Of a stretch of DNA of 64,000 bases, positions 53,763-64,000 are shown piece after piece. The notes under the pieces were generated by a model that was not told the DNA's origin, did not search any database, and was given only the letters and a program-made list of their open reading frames with translations. Numbering within the stretch: position 1 is the first letter of the stretch; every line of letters starts with the position of its first letter. Location of the stretch: NCBI GenBank assembly GCA_947179485.1, contig OX359246.1:51749632-51813631 (forward strand). Reading direction: 5' to 3'. The translations under genes and the position numbers were made by a program. This DNA is from Allacma fusca (lineage: Eukaryota > Arthropoda > Collembola > Symphypleona > Sminthuridae).

Positions 53763-56700
53763 TCAGTGAACAAAGTCATTTCGTTTAGTAAGTATGTATT
53801 TAAATAGCTCATTATGAAAAACGCTACGAAAACAATACCGCATTCTAAGGTTACCGGGGAGCGTGTTCCAAAAACTCACACATAAGTACATGATGTTTTT
53901 CTGAGCAACAGCTAGCTTAGTCATCGGGTGGTATAAAGAAATGTAGCCGGAAGAACGAAGTCTGCCAGGAACGTACTTTGCTATAAGTAATCCATTGATA
54001 TAGTTTATGTGTTGACCGTAGTGCAAAAGTAAAAAAGTGAATTTGTTACAATAAAAAAATATTCGTTCCTGTATAGTAAGTACATTGTAATACTCATACA
54101 CAACATTAAGTACCGGTTGACGGACTGTCCTTTTTCTGACATATCGAGTGATTAGGAATTTGTCTAGTTTAGCTTGAAGATAGTCAATTCGAGACTTACA
54201 TACATTACTCCAGCATAGGAGACAATAATCTATATGTGAAAAAACAAACGAATTAATTAACATACATTGAGTTTTAAGGTTTAGATATCGGCGAATCTTC
54301 AATACAGCACTCATAGACAAAGATACCTTTTTCAGGACATATTCAAAATGTTCCTTAAAGGTGAGTTTATCGTCAAGAATAACCCCAAGGTACTTAAATG
54401 ACCAAACACGTTCAAGTCGTTCACCATTTATAGTTAATGTACAATCAGTTTCAATGGACTTTGTTGCTTTGTTAAATATAATGTACATAGTTTTTGATGT
54501 ATTAATGCTAACGAAATTATCATGCATCCAATTTTGCAGTTTATCAAGCCAGTTTTGCATTCTCTGGAATAGACTAGGCAATCATGTATCATACATAAAT
54601 AAGACTAGATCATCCGCATAGGCAATGTAGTCAATTGTTAAAAAACTTTCAATATCAGAGAAAAATAAAATGAATAGGAGTGGCCCAAGTATTGACCCCT
54701 GGGGAACCCCATTTAAGTCAGGAAACTCATTTGACAATCGTGAATTCACGAAAATTTTAAACTTTCTATCATATAGGTATTCACATAATATTTTTAAAAG
54801 GTAAGGACTGCATTTAAAGTTACATCGAATCTTTTTAAGTAGTAGCAGGCGTGACACTGAGTTAAATGCCTTTCTTAGGTCGATAAATACAGCTAGCACC
54901 TTAACATTGACCATTCCAAGATAGAAACATAGTTTATGCATAAATACAAATACGGCCGTAAAACACGACCTCCCCCGTCTGAAACCATGCTGGTTTTCGT
55001 CAATAGCATTAGCACAATCTATAAGAATTCTGTTGTAGATAATGTTCTCAAACACTTTGTTTAGGAAAGGTAGGCAATGTATAGGACGGTAGGAATCAGG
55101 ACATGTTTTGCTACCCTTACCCTTATAGATTGGCGTCACTATGGCAGTTTTGAATTGACTGGGAATCATGCAGGAAGAAATCATAAGGTTGAAAAGAAGT
55201 AGCACTGGAGTCATAATTGAAGCTTTACAAAATAACATGTGATTAATAGTTTCACGTGTATTGTTCTTACAGTTTAACTTACGTACTGCTGACCAGATTT
55301 CCTCAGAGGATATCGGTACACATTCCAGATTACACGAAAGAGAATTCTTCAATGAGAGAATATCTTCATTACCATAATTAGGAGGTACAATGAATGAATG
55401 AGCAAGCTCTTTACATATATCACTAAAGTTAGATACTGTACTGCCCTCAACGTGTAGTTCATTCAGTTCAGTGTTTGTGTGTCTACTAATACCCATAACT
55501 TCATCCACTACTTTCCAAACTCCTTTACTTGTTTTATTCAAATCCAACCTGGTATTAAAGTGCATTCGTTTCGATTCATAAATGTCATGCTTTACTGTTG
55601 CTCTTAGGCGCCTATATGCACTCCAGAGATCAGTAGAATTATATTTGCATGCTAACATTTTACACTTATCTCTCTCAGCAATAAGTTTTCTAATGTTATC
55701 GGTAACCCAAGATTGTGTAGAGTATTTGATACGTTTACGCTTTAAAGGTGCATATTGGTCTAACAAAACACGGACTGTAGTAGATAGTATATTATAAACA
55801 AAATCTATGTTGTAATTAGTGTTACAAAGAAAGTCCCAGTTGATTTTACATAATTCTGTGTTGAAGGAAATCCAGTCCATATCATTCAAATTACGGTGAT
55901 AAATCTCTTTTGTAGCATGTGAGGCAGGCTTTTTAAAGCTATACATAAATGAGATAAGATCATGGTCAGACAGACCTGTAATTGAACTGTGCCACTCAAT
56001 GCACAGTGTGGTTGGAACATACAAATGATCGATAAGTGAACTCGAGTGACGCTTACCATAGCTTCTACGTGTCTGAACATTAATTAGCTGTTTAAAACCA
56101 AACATAGTTGTACAAGACATAAGTTTAATCACATCATTTGTAGCATTGGAAACGTCAATATTGAAATCCCCAACAATTATGCAGGTTGACTTTAGGTCAG
56201 AGATAAATTCTAATAGCCCATACAGAAATAACAAAAACTTCTCAACTGAGCTTGAAGGTGGTCGGTATATAAGTATTATTACAACTGACTGAAACTCAGT
56301 CAAACCTACTTTACAGGCTAGCACTTCAACTCCTGAATTAAACAAATCAACTTTAATGTCAATGACTTTGTATCTAATTCTATTATGCAAGTACAGTAGT
56401 AGTCCGCCACCTTTTTTGTTGTTACATCTGTTACTTACAACTAAACTATAACCCTTGACATTGTAAACATTCAGATTAGTGTTGTCATCAAAAAACGTTT
56501 CAACTAATGCTGCAATGTCAATAATCTTATCACATAGTAACATCTTAAATTCCTCAAGCTTATGAAGAGAATAATTATTAATATTAAGATACATAAAGTT
56601 GACATGCTTACTACTATTAGTATGTACCTTGTATGAGGTAGGATGGCTTATAGTGGGAGTGTCACAATCATTATAACCGTTTAGTATGCTGCTTTCACCC

Positions 56701-56885
56701 TGGTCGACATTATTCACACATGAAACACAATTCCAGAGGTCTAAGTTAATAGATCTATACTGTGAAAGACTCAGATTAAAGCAGATACGATGAATAATGC
56801 ACTTACAATGATTACACACAAGCTTCAGTGCACGGTTGCGAATTTTATTATTACAGAGCGCACAAATTTCACTTGTAGCAACCAT
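53763..56885 (-). pseudogene. LINE-C PHD-endonuclease-RT protein, single in-frame TGA
   Basis: One frame of 1040 codons interrupted only by TGA at 54584-54582. Residues about 8-55 form a PHD-like cysteine cluster (CALC, CNHC, HRIC, CVSC). The APE endonuclease follows (VETFF near 128, GDFNIDV near 245, SDHDLISF near 320). The RT comes next (GKGSKTCPDSYRPI near 590, NGVPQGSILGPLLF near 725, YADD near 756). The TGA lies eleven codons after YADD; copy A has a Cys codon at that place (MYDTC), so it is a Cys-to-stop change. The remaining 272 codons contain the thumb and C-terminal region (SHIDYCLLCW). Placement in the CR1/L2-type branch is inferred. Confidence 0.85.
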
Positions 56886-57104
56886 ACTTAAATTTTAAGG
56901 CAATACATACAAAAAGCCACACAATATTCTAGGATAGGGAATTCTATCAGGGAACAGGGCACCAGCAACTGGACAAGTGGCTGGGAGTAGGTCCAATATA
57001 GGACCAGCTTGGTGCTCGTCCAGAGTGGGAATGAATACGAAGAAGTGGGAATCATACGCACTCTAAATAAATTATTAAAATTATTACAAATTTTTTAAAA
57101 AAAA

Positions 57105-57470
57105 ATATTAAAGCATTATACAGTAGTAATGGCGGCGACATTGTCACGGGCAGGCATTCACCACCAAGACGGCCCACTCTTTCAAATTAGGAGAAAGAAT
57201 TATTATTTTTAATTAAAAAATTAATTGTAGCAAGGGCGGGGAAATTGTCACGGGCAGCCATTCAAAAATTAGGAGTAACAATTATTTTTTTTAAAATTAA
57301 AAAATAAATAGTAGCAAGGGCGGGGAAATTTTCATGGGCAGCCATTCAGTACCAAGACGGCCCACTCATTCAAATTAGTATTTTTAAACAAATTTAATAA
57401 ATAAACTATTAAAGCATTATACAGTAGCAATGGTGGCGACATTGTCACGGTCAGCCGTCCCGGGGTCTTG
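57105..57470. repeat. Degenerate tandem repeat upstream of LINE copy B
   Basis: Four imperfect units beginning near 57127, 57230, 57314 and 57427, each with a phrase like GCGGGGAAATTGTCACGGGC. ATTAAAGCATTATACAGTAG precedes the first and last units. Spacing varies from about 84 to 113 bp through loss of segments. Tandem monomers upstream of a LINE ORF can act as an internal promoter, but that role is only inferred. Confidence 0.6.
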
Positions 57471-58020
57471 CGACGTGACACCTGTGGGCTTTCTTAATAA
57501 TTACTATAATTTAACGTAAGCTTTGTTGTGGCGATGAAAAATTCTCAAGGAAAAGTTTGAATACAGTTGATATTTATCTACCAATTTTTTTACATGGTCG
57601 TCTGTATGTTGCATTTTCTACATATCAAAAATAAAGATTAGGATCATTGTAAATGACACTGCAGAAAGGTGAAGGAACCTACACAAGTAATTGTGTATTT
57701 AAAGAAGTTGTGTAATAGATTATAGTCATACGAAATTGTATTTCAGAATCAAACACCATTGTTTAAAAAATATTCGCTAAAAAATCACTTCAGCAATACA
57801 ATTTTAATACTAGCGGATCAAGCAGTTATACTGTTGGTGTTGTTATTGGGAAATGGGAATTATCTACCGACGTAGGCGGTGGCTTGATCCGCTCATAGAG
57901 AATCTTATATTCGCTAAGGTTTTAACAGGAAGGGCGGAAGGGGACACCATGTTTCTCTCCAAAGTTGCACTAATTTCAAATGAGGGTGAATACACGTTTG
58001 TTTTATAGGAAAGTAGGCAT
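57471..58020. other. Non-coding stretch, nothing firmly recognised
   Basis: AT-rich; it may contain decayed upstream helicase sequence but no motif is readable. Confidence 0.35.
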
Positions 58021-58670
58021 TTGGTTATCAAAACCGTTTTTACTCATGATCAACTCTATGTAGCATTTTTTAAAACGACTTCTCAATACAGTGTAAAAGT
58101 ATATGTCGACAAAACTGAGGATCACTGGGACCTACAGGGCGAATGGAATGGTACTTATAGAGTTAATTGTGTGGAGCCCGAAATATTATTTTGCAGAGCT
58201 ACATATAGAAGGAAAGCTAAAGTAAAAATTGTCGACACTGAGCATCAAGGTAAAATACTTGATGACAGCAGGGGTCGGATTTTTGTGGGAAGACGGGAAG
58301 ATTCTTCCCAGGGAAAAAAATATTTCCGGGAGGGATAATCTCAAGGAGAGGGATTATTTTTTGCAAACAGCGATTCTAAAATTCGTTGATCTTTTTTTCG
58401 CAGGAATTTTCAAATTTTTTGACGTGTTTCAGGGAAATTGCAGGGAACTTATTTTTTCCAACAGGGATTTTGAAAATCGTTGACCTTTTTTCAGCAGGGA
58501 TTTTTGAAATTGCTGAGGACCTCCCAACAGGGACATTTGAATCAGCAGGGAAATTCAGAAATAATCTTCCAGGGAGGTTTCCAAAAATCCGACCCCTGGA
58601 TGACAGAAATGAAACTTTTATAATAAATATTGTTTTAAGGAAGTTTTTAATTGTTAAATTTACTGATTTG
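58021..58670 (+). pseudogene. Pif1/Helitron-type helicase C-terminal remnant
   Basis: The frame from 58021 reads TVFTHDQLYVAFFKTTSQYS, a good match to the last conserved helicase block of Pif1-like and Helitron helicases (VFxHGQLYVAxSR), with Gly and Ser-Arg replaced. About 60 further codons follow before the hAT-like MITE at 58269 interrupts the frame. Sequence after the MITE resumes at DDRNE and ends TAA near 58671. Only the C-terminal end is present, so this is a relic, probably of a Helitron. Confidence 0.5.
58269..58598. mobile_element. 330-bp hAT-like MITE
   Basis: Left end CAGGGGTCGGATTTTTG and right end CAAAAATCCGACCCCTG are reverse complements. The 8-bp TSD GATGACAG is perfect at 58261-58268 and 58599-58606. 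The interior repeats CAGGGA words. Overlapping short frames are not genes. It interrupts the helicase remnant, so it postdates it. Confidence 0.9.
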
Positions 58671-59139
58671 TAAATATGTATGCGGGACCAACTCTCAGCC
58701 GCGGTCTAGGGATCAAACATGGGACATGCGCAGGGCCTTAGTGTGAAGTTCCACAGTGCGCTCAACCATGATTTTTTCACGTGTTTATCGATTTTTAGCA
58801 TTTTAATTGGCTTTTATTCTGCTATCTATCTAGACTACTATCACGCAGGTTTTAATATGTTACAACAAACCAAGACGTCAAGCAAATCTCCCTGCGGAGC
58901 AGGGCTTTTACTAGTACAGTAGTAACAAATGTAACATATTATCTCATAGGGCAATTCCGGGCTTGGAGAATGCATCTAGTCTATTTTTGTTTACTCTAAC
59001 CAATGTCCCGGACTCTAACATAGCGATTCCGGTTTCGGGAGCAGAAATGCGATTTCTTTTCGAGTATGAAGGCCTTTCACACTTTTTTAGAAGTGGTAAT
59101 ATAATATTTTAACCGTGTCGTATTGTTTTAGTCAAACCC
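58671..59139. other. Non-coding stretch, nothing recognised
   Basis: No supportable gene, RNA or element border. Confidence 0.4.
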
Positions 59140-59843
59140 GCCTCTAGTTACACTGGAATGTAAGTCATTTCGACGGGACAGTGCAGAATGTCCAGGCAAA
59201 CAAAACTATCTGCACAGTCAGACCACTCCATTTTAACCAATTTAGATTCCCCTATAAGATTACTTTACTTTATGCTAGAAATATTATATAAACTATTACT
59301 TGTAAAATTGGGCTCACGTAATTATCACTCTGATCAACAAAGCATCGATACCATTGTGGTTATGAGGTTATTTTTGTCACATTAAAAAAAGTCAATAAAA
59401 ATTGCATACAGACACACAGTCTCTGAAAGACAGCCATTTGAAGTGACAAACTCAATACTTATAATATTATAGGGAAATCCAAATTGATTAAAATGCAATG
59501 GTCGGACTGTGCAGATGCTTTTACCTGCCCCGCCCTGTTTTACTAGTGACTTCGTGTAAAAACCTTTTGTGCCCTCGCAACCAATTTGGATTTCCTTATA
59601 AGATTAAATGTTTTGAATTTGTTATTTTAAATGGTTTTCTTCCAGAATGATTGAATTTAGGAGTCTTAGCATGAAGGAAGTGATAATTCTGGATGCCTGG
59701 AATCAAATGCACGCATGAGCGGATTTGAGTACAAAAATAAACGAGTTTGTTAAACTAGTATTAGGATGTGACTCCTAAAATATTTCAATAAATAAAGGCT
59801 CATAGTCATTTCTTTCTCTGAGGGAGAGTAAATTAATTTGCTA
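59140..59843. repeat. Family X repeat copies
   Basis: Plus- and minus-strand family X modules (CCAATTTAGATTCC, AAATCCAAATTG, GATGCCTGGAATCAAATGC). The segment near 59540-59600 is the inverse of 20655-20700. It is interrupted at 59844 by the long-TIR element. Confidence 0.6.
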
Positions 59844-60908
59844 AAGGACACCGCACAATCCTTACGAGAAAATGCCCTCTGTTCGATTTTAACAAACAAA
59901 TTACTGCAGGGTGCGCCTTGATGCGTAGATTATTTTTGATAATTGCCCCAAAAAAACCAAAAGTTCTAGACTATTAGCGGGCAATGCGAACGATTTTTAG
60001 GGACCAATTCCGGGTAGGGGACGAAATTGACCTGCATAGTCACAGCTAGGTCATAGTGTCACCAACTGGGACCAAAGTTGACAGGCAATTCATCTGGACC
60101 TAAATCAAAAGTTCTAACCTATTAGCGGGAAATTCTAACAATTTCGTCCCCTACCCGGAATTCGTGCCTAAAAATCGCACTGCGTCAGTAACTGGAACCA
60201 ACCTAGGTAGGCACCTCATCAGAGCTCAAACCAAAAGTGCTGGCCTATTAGCGGTAAATTCTAACAATTTTTATAGGTAACAATTCCGGTACGGGTACGA
60301 AATTGACCTCGGATGTCGCAGCTGGGTCATCGTGTCACCAACTGGAACCAAACTTCACATGCAACTCATATGGGCTTAATCCAAACGTTCTAAACTATTT
60401 GCGGGTAATTCGATTGATTTTTAGGCACCATATCCGGTATGGGTGTGATATTGACCTCGGAGGTCACAGCTGGGTCATCCCTAAAACAACTGGAACCAAA
60501 CTCGGCACACGTTTTATATGTGTCTAGTCAAAGCCCTGGTTCTAATCTAGGCAAGTTTTATCACCGTTTAGATTATGAAACCGGTATCGACGCTCTTTGA
60601 CCTCTTGAGGTCAGTATCTTGGGATCTTGAGGTCGTAGCTCGCTGAAAATTTGTTTGCACGTTATTTAATTTTTATTCTCGCCTTTTTTGAAGTTATATT
60701 GTTAATTTTCACTGTTTTAATTTGTTGGTACCCCATGAGCCCCCCTCATGTTTTGCTAATTTTGACCCGGGATATCTCCGAATCCCGTCGTCAGATTTTT
60801 TTGGGGCAATTATCAAAAATAATCTACGTACCAAGGCGCACCCTGCAGTAATTTGTTTGTTAAAATCGAACAGAGGGCATTTTCTCGTAAGGATTGTGCG
60901 GTGTCCTT
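59844..60908. mobile_element. Nonautonomous element with 114-bp inverted repeats
   Basis: 59844-59957 and 60796-60908 are near-perfect reverse complements (AAGGACACCGCACAATCC outermost). The 840-bp interior is largely a tandem repeat and has no transposase. The flanks are family X on both sides (GAGTAAATTAATTTG left, GAGGGAAGCCGCG right). A clear TSD is not visible; a few bases of the target seem lost. Superfamily unassigned. Confidence 0.8.
59958..60570 (+). repeat. Tandem repeat inside the long-TIR element
   Basis: About four degenerate units marked by AAAAGTTCTAGACTATTAGC-like phrases at about 59959, 60109, 60233 and 60383 (spacings about 124-150 bp). Each also holds CAACTGGAACCAAA and GGTCACAGCTGGGTCAT phrases. 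Confidence 0.7.
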
Positions 60909-62552
60909 CATGTTGTTTGAGGGAAGCCGCGATGTTGTATTCAACTGCAGTCGGATTTCGGACATATTTGTAACAACAGAAAACATTCCATCGACTGGGA
61001 TAACGCCAAATGAGTTATGAAAGAACCAAATCATTTATTAAGGAAGATTAAGGAAGGCTTAATAATCCAACAATCTGGCAAGAGTTTGATGAACGTCAAT
61101 GATGGTTTTTTATTAGATGTTGCATGGAGGCCTTTGATTCCACAAATTTTGACTTCTAATTTTTAAAATAATTTTTAAGGAAATATGTCCATTCGTCGAA
61201 AATTTATTTTTAAAAACTTGTATTTTTTCTCAATTGTGAAAATTATTTCTGACTCGTTTGTTAGTGCCTGAAGATGACAGTCTGTTAGATGTCGAAAGCT
61301 TGCATTTAATTTAGCTTGTTTAATAAAGTTAACCACGTAAGCCAAAGAATGGAATCTATTTTCGGATCGGAATTTCGGGACTGCACAACATGACCTGATT
61401 AAAGTAGTAAACCTTGGGGACCGTATTAAATTGTTGTGTCAAGTATAACCTCCGAGGATAAACAAAATGGTCCAGACGCATTCGAGATGTGAGCGAAAAT
61501 TCGTACATACATTTGTACTAGTGTCTTCACAAATTAGTAGTGAAAAGTTTCTCTTTGTATTTAAGGTCACTTGCATGTATGGTTCTTTTTTCATAAATAT
61601 TTCGGGTCGGGTTCGGGTCAGGTTTACGTCGGATCCGAGCTTCGGGTATTTTTTCAGGTACAGGTATTCTAGTTATACCCGATGAAAAATACCTGACAAG
61701 TAAAGCATTTGCTCGGATCTGACTGGGCAAGTTCGGGTATTCAACGAACATTCCCAGAATTTTAACTCGCACTCATTGTTTATGAAGAACGTGATTGAAC
61801 GTTGATTAGATAGTATATTACGTAGTTATATACATAAGTGGATCTTCACTACGCGCCTGCTGGATCCAGTATAGTAAGCAAACATCCCACCAGAAAACGG
61901 GACGTCGTCGTCTGCGGAACACAAAAATGTTGCTGCCCACAGAAGCTATAACCGTTATACAAAATGAACTACGAGCAAGGTACCCTGAAAACAAAACGGT
62001 ATAAAAGGACCTTTCACTGCTAGTTTTTGAACACACGTAATGGAAAAACATCATTAGTATACAAAATTAATTAATGTGGTCGGCTTTGCCTATAGTCAAA
62101 TCACCCTTACGTATTCATTATTTATACTCAGATCAAGAATGCCTGTAGATCATTTTGCTTATCCTCGAAGGAGTAGCAAAAGCTTTTAAACTAGTAACAT
62201 TTTATGTCGGTCCCGATGGCTTACTACTTTAGTCAAGGCGAATTCATTAATCACGAAAAATGACTCCGAAATCGGACTGTAGTTTAATTTTATCGCGCCA
62301 GCTCTCAATCGTTCTGAATTATCAAATGAATTCACTCTTCCTGCATGAAGGATTTTTGGAATATTTTAGAATTGGTGTTTTGATGTTATTTTAACCAAGT
62401 CGTTTTGTTATAGTCACAACCGCTTCTACAGACGTTAGATTCCAGTCGAATCGGACGGGGGAGTACAGGATGTCGGGGAAGACACAATTATTTGAACAGT
62501 GAGGGCATTCCATTTAAACCAACGTGAATAACCCTCTATACAAGATTATATG
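60909..62552. repeat. Family X repeat, right block, first part
   Basis: Plus-strand module near 61385 (ACATGACCTGATTAAAGTAG), module AACCGTTATAC near 61951 and a minus-strand module near 62080-62290. A CGGGTCGGGTTCGGGT-rich patch lies at 61600-61745. At 61260-61340 there is a phrase (CCTGAAGATGACAG...GTCGAAAGC) of a kind seen near retroelement 3' ends, without supporting ORF. No genes. Confidence 0.6.
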
Positions 62553-62951
62553 CAGGGTTGGCAAGCGGCAAGAAATGGCCTGGCCGTTATTGGTTAAAAT
62601 CCGGTTCTTACCGGCTTGGTCCAATTGCTTGGGTTGGTATAAAATGGTCGTAATTAATATTATCCAAATAAATCCACTGTCCAATAAAAACCGGTTTTAA
62701 CCAAAACGTACCACCGGCTTGGCTAATATTACGCATGCATGAACACAGGGTTGCCAAGTGGTCAAAAATGGCCTGGTTATTCCTGGTTAAAATCCGGTTC
62801 TAACCGGCCCGGACCTGTTGTATAGTTTGGTATAAAATGGCCATAATTAATACTATCCAAATAAGTCCACTGTCCAATAAAAACCGGTTGTTACCATTTC
62901 ATGCCACTGGCTTGGCCTTTATAGATAAAAGCCGGTTTTTTGCCAACCCTG
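62553..62951. mobile_element. Dimeric hAT-like MITE, 399 bp
   Basis: Ends CAGGGTTGGCAA and TTGCCAACCCTG, with perfect 8-bp TSD ATTATATG at 62545-62552 and 62952-62959. The interior is two head-to-tail copies about 193 bp apart: the second CAGGGTTGCCAAGTGG begins at 62746. Each copy has AAATGGCCTGG and AAAATCCGGTTC phrases. Confidence 0.9.
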
Positions 62952-62959
62952 ATTATATG

Positions 62960-63520
62960 TTTTAGAGTTGTCACTTTAAATTGTATTTTTTTAGAATGAA
63001 AAGATTTTGAGTGTATGTGTTTGCAAACGGAAAAAATTTGGGACTCAAATTCCCGTGATATTTGCCGCGCTGACAGGTCATATAATTTTGGCCCGAGAAT
63101 TTCGGGACGGAACGGCAAGTTTGCGGAACACAAAAATGGTTGCCCGCAGAAGCTATAACAGTTATGAACAATGAACTAAAACCAAGCCTTGAAGGCAAAA
63201 TGGTCTAAAGATACCTTCCGCTACTAATTTTTGAAAACATTTAGTGGATTCAAAAATTCACTCCAAAATCCTACTGTAATTTAATTTTCTCGTTTTTTCT
63301 CAATTTTGCTGAATTTTCAGATTAGTTCACTCTTCCACCGAGAAATAATTAAGTGATTTCGAGCCTTAATTAATTGAAATATTGTGTTATCTTGATATTA
63401 TTTTAGTAATTTTTTATAGTTACAGCGGCTTCCGCTTACATTGAATTCCAGTCTAATCGGACGGGACAGTAAAGAATGTCAGAGAAGACCCAGCTAGGAG
63501 CAATATCACATTAGTGAACT
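62960..63520. repeat. Family X repeat, right block, second part
   Basis: Resumes the interrupted copy (TTTTAGAGTTGTCACTTTAAA) and includes a second ATAACAGTTATG module at 63158. That is 1207 bp after the one at 61951, or 800 bp once the MITE and one TSD copy are removed. Part of the minus-strand module is missing from this unit. Confidence 0.6.
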
Positions 63521-63852
63521 TGTGATGACAAATTAGTAATCCTACATTATTTTTATGTATTGTCTATGATCCATTATTGGTTTCTGTTGTTATGATCCTT
63601 AATAGTGTTAGTATGTCATTGATATAGGTATATGTCATGTCTGTAATAGCCCATTGTTGAAATGTCATATTCAGCATGTATATTTATTGTATGGCTCAAA
63701 GTACCTTGTCAAGTTTTAGCCTTATCAGGTATAACTAATGTAAGTTTCCTGGAAAAGGGTTTATAGTATTTATAGGCATGAGTCAATGATATGAAGGCAT
63801 TCCGCTGGACCCTTTCTAAAATGCCTTTCACTTTTCCTACTCGGCTTTCCTG

Positions 63853-63860
63853 TATAAATA
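63853..63860 (+). promoter_or_regulatory. LTR TATA box
   Basis: TATAAATA within the LTR U3 region, about 73 bp upstream of the poly(A) signal. Confidence 0.6.
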
Positions 63861-63925
63861 CCGAGCCCTTTCCCATTCTCAATACACTTCGATTTCAACT
63901 GTTCTACTAGTAACTTGCTCCTGTA

Positions 63926-63931
63926 AATAAA
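63926..63931 (+). terminator. LTR polyadenylation signal
   Basis: AATAAA downstream of the TATA box, as expected for the R region of a compact LTR. Confidence 0.55.
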
Positions 63932-64000
63932 TACTTTTCAGCCTCTTTTGAAATAGAGCTTTTCATTAAGTTGATTGATTCATATTTCATCACAGAATTC

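Larger units (their letters stand above)
53612..57470 (-). mobile_element. PHD-finger LINE, copy B (LINE-C family)
   Basis: Minus-strand LINE with an (AAT)n 3' tail (plus-strand ATT run at 53612-53632) and the same 3'UTR phrase as copy A. One nearly intact ORF (56885-53763) follows. Upstream of the ORF lie about 150 bp of leader and then a degenerate tandem repeat (57105-57470) that may be its 5'UTR; the 5' border is therefore approximate. No TSD was found. Confidence 0.8.
63521..63994 (+). mobile_element. LTR (solo or 5' LTR running off the window)
   Basis: A 474-bp segment starting TGTGATGA and ending TCATCACA, a TG...CA inverted pair typical of LTR retrotransposons. It contains a TATA box and an AATAAA signal 73 bp apart, in the correct order. 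The flanks GAACT and GAATT (5 bp each side) agree at four of five positions, so a diverged TSD and a solo LTR are possible. Only six bases follow, so a primer-binding site cannot be checked. Confidence 0.65.

Noticed and set aside
60303-61034. Short open frames across the long-TIR element
   Set aside because: They fall in the tandem repeat and inverted repeat and have no recognisable protein features.
61260-61345. CCTGAAGATGACAG...GTCGAAAGC phrase resembling some Penelope-like or LINE 3' regions
   Set aside because: No reverse transcriptase or GIY-YIG sequence nearby; a short phrase is insufficient.

Overview
The window is AT-rich animal (metazoan, probably invertebrate) nuclear DNA made almost entirely of transposable elements and satellites. 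The evidence is non-LTR retrotransposons with APE endonuclease and reverse transcriptase, hAT-type elements with 8-bp target-site duplications (TSDs), a Maverick/Polinton-type virus-like element whose genes carry 70-100 bp GT-AG introns, and an LTR with a TATA box. I find no rRNA, tRNA, CRISPR array or ordinary housekeeping gene. The species cannot be named from the sequence.

Layout. 1-6456: a dispersed ~0.8-kb repeat (called family X here), interrupted at 2255-4210 by four hAT-like elements nested inside one another, each with a perfect 8-bp TSD. 6457-6856 and 13120-15025: oppositely oriented copies of one element; the second contains a 1.6-kb, 22-bp minisatellite. 6867-12147: a full-length Tx1/L1-like LINE with two intact ORFs joined by a TAATG stop-start overlap and flanked by a 10-bp TSD. 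12369-12554: a pogo/Tigger-like MITE. 16994-20510: hAT-like end sequences with a duplicated right end, plus a 25-bp minisatellite. 20520-21400: more family X.

22971-52466: a decayed Polinton/Maverick (adintovirus-like) element whose probable ~200-bp terminal inverted repeats lie 29 kb apart. Plus-strand genes run integrase, penton-like minor capsid, packaging ATPase remnant, exonuclease-like gene, small conserved gene, conserved 268-aa gene, a spliced inhibitor-of-apoptosis (BIR-RING) gene, basic core protein, major capsid protein and adenain-like protease. A minus-strand, zinc-finger-bearing protein-primed-type DNA polymerase B converges on them. Many genes are broken by frameshifts and stops, but the conserved 268-aa gene, the IAP gene and the core-protein frame remain open. 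The footprint is swollen by two LINEs (30.4-34.5 kb and 38.7-42.0 kb, both minus) and by a 9.5-kb satellite of 20-bp units with 1140-bp higher-order repeats (42.6-52.1 kb). Two small ORFs of unknown function, one probably spliced, sit at 42.0-42.55 kb.

53612-57470: a second copy of the PHD-finger LINE found at 38.7-42 kb, open except for one in-frame TGA. 58021-58670: a Pif1/Helitron-helicase remnant split by a hAT-like MITE. 59140-63490: family X again, carrying a 1.07-kb long-TIR element and a dimeric hAT-like MITE. 63521-63994: an LTR at the window edge. Overall the window is a layered insertion record: a virus-like element carrying an anti-apoptosis gene, invaded by LINEs, and flanked by repeats that have themselves been invaded by nested DNA transposons.
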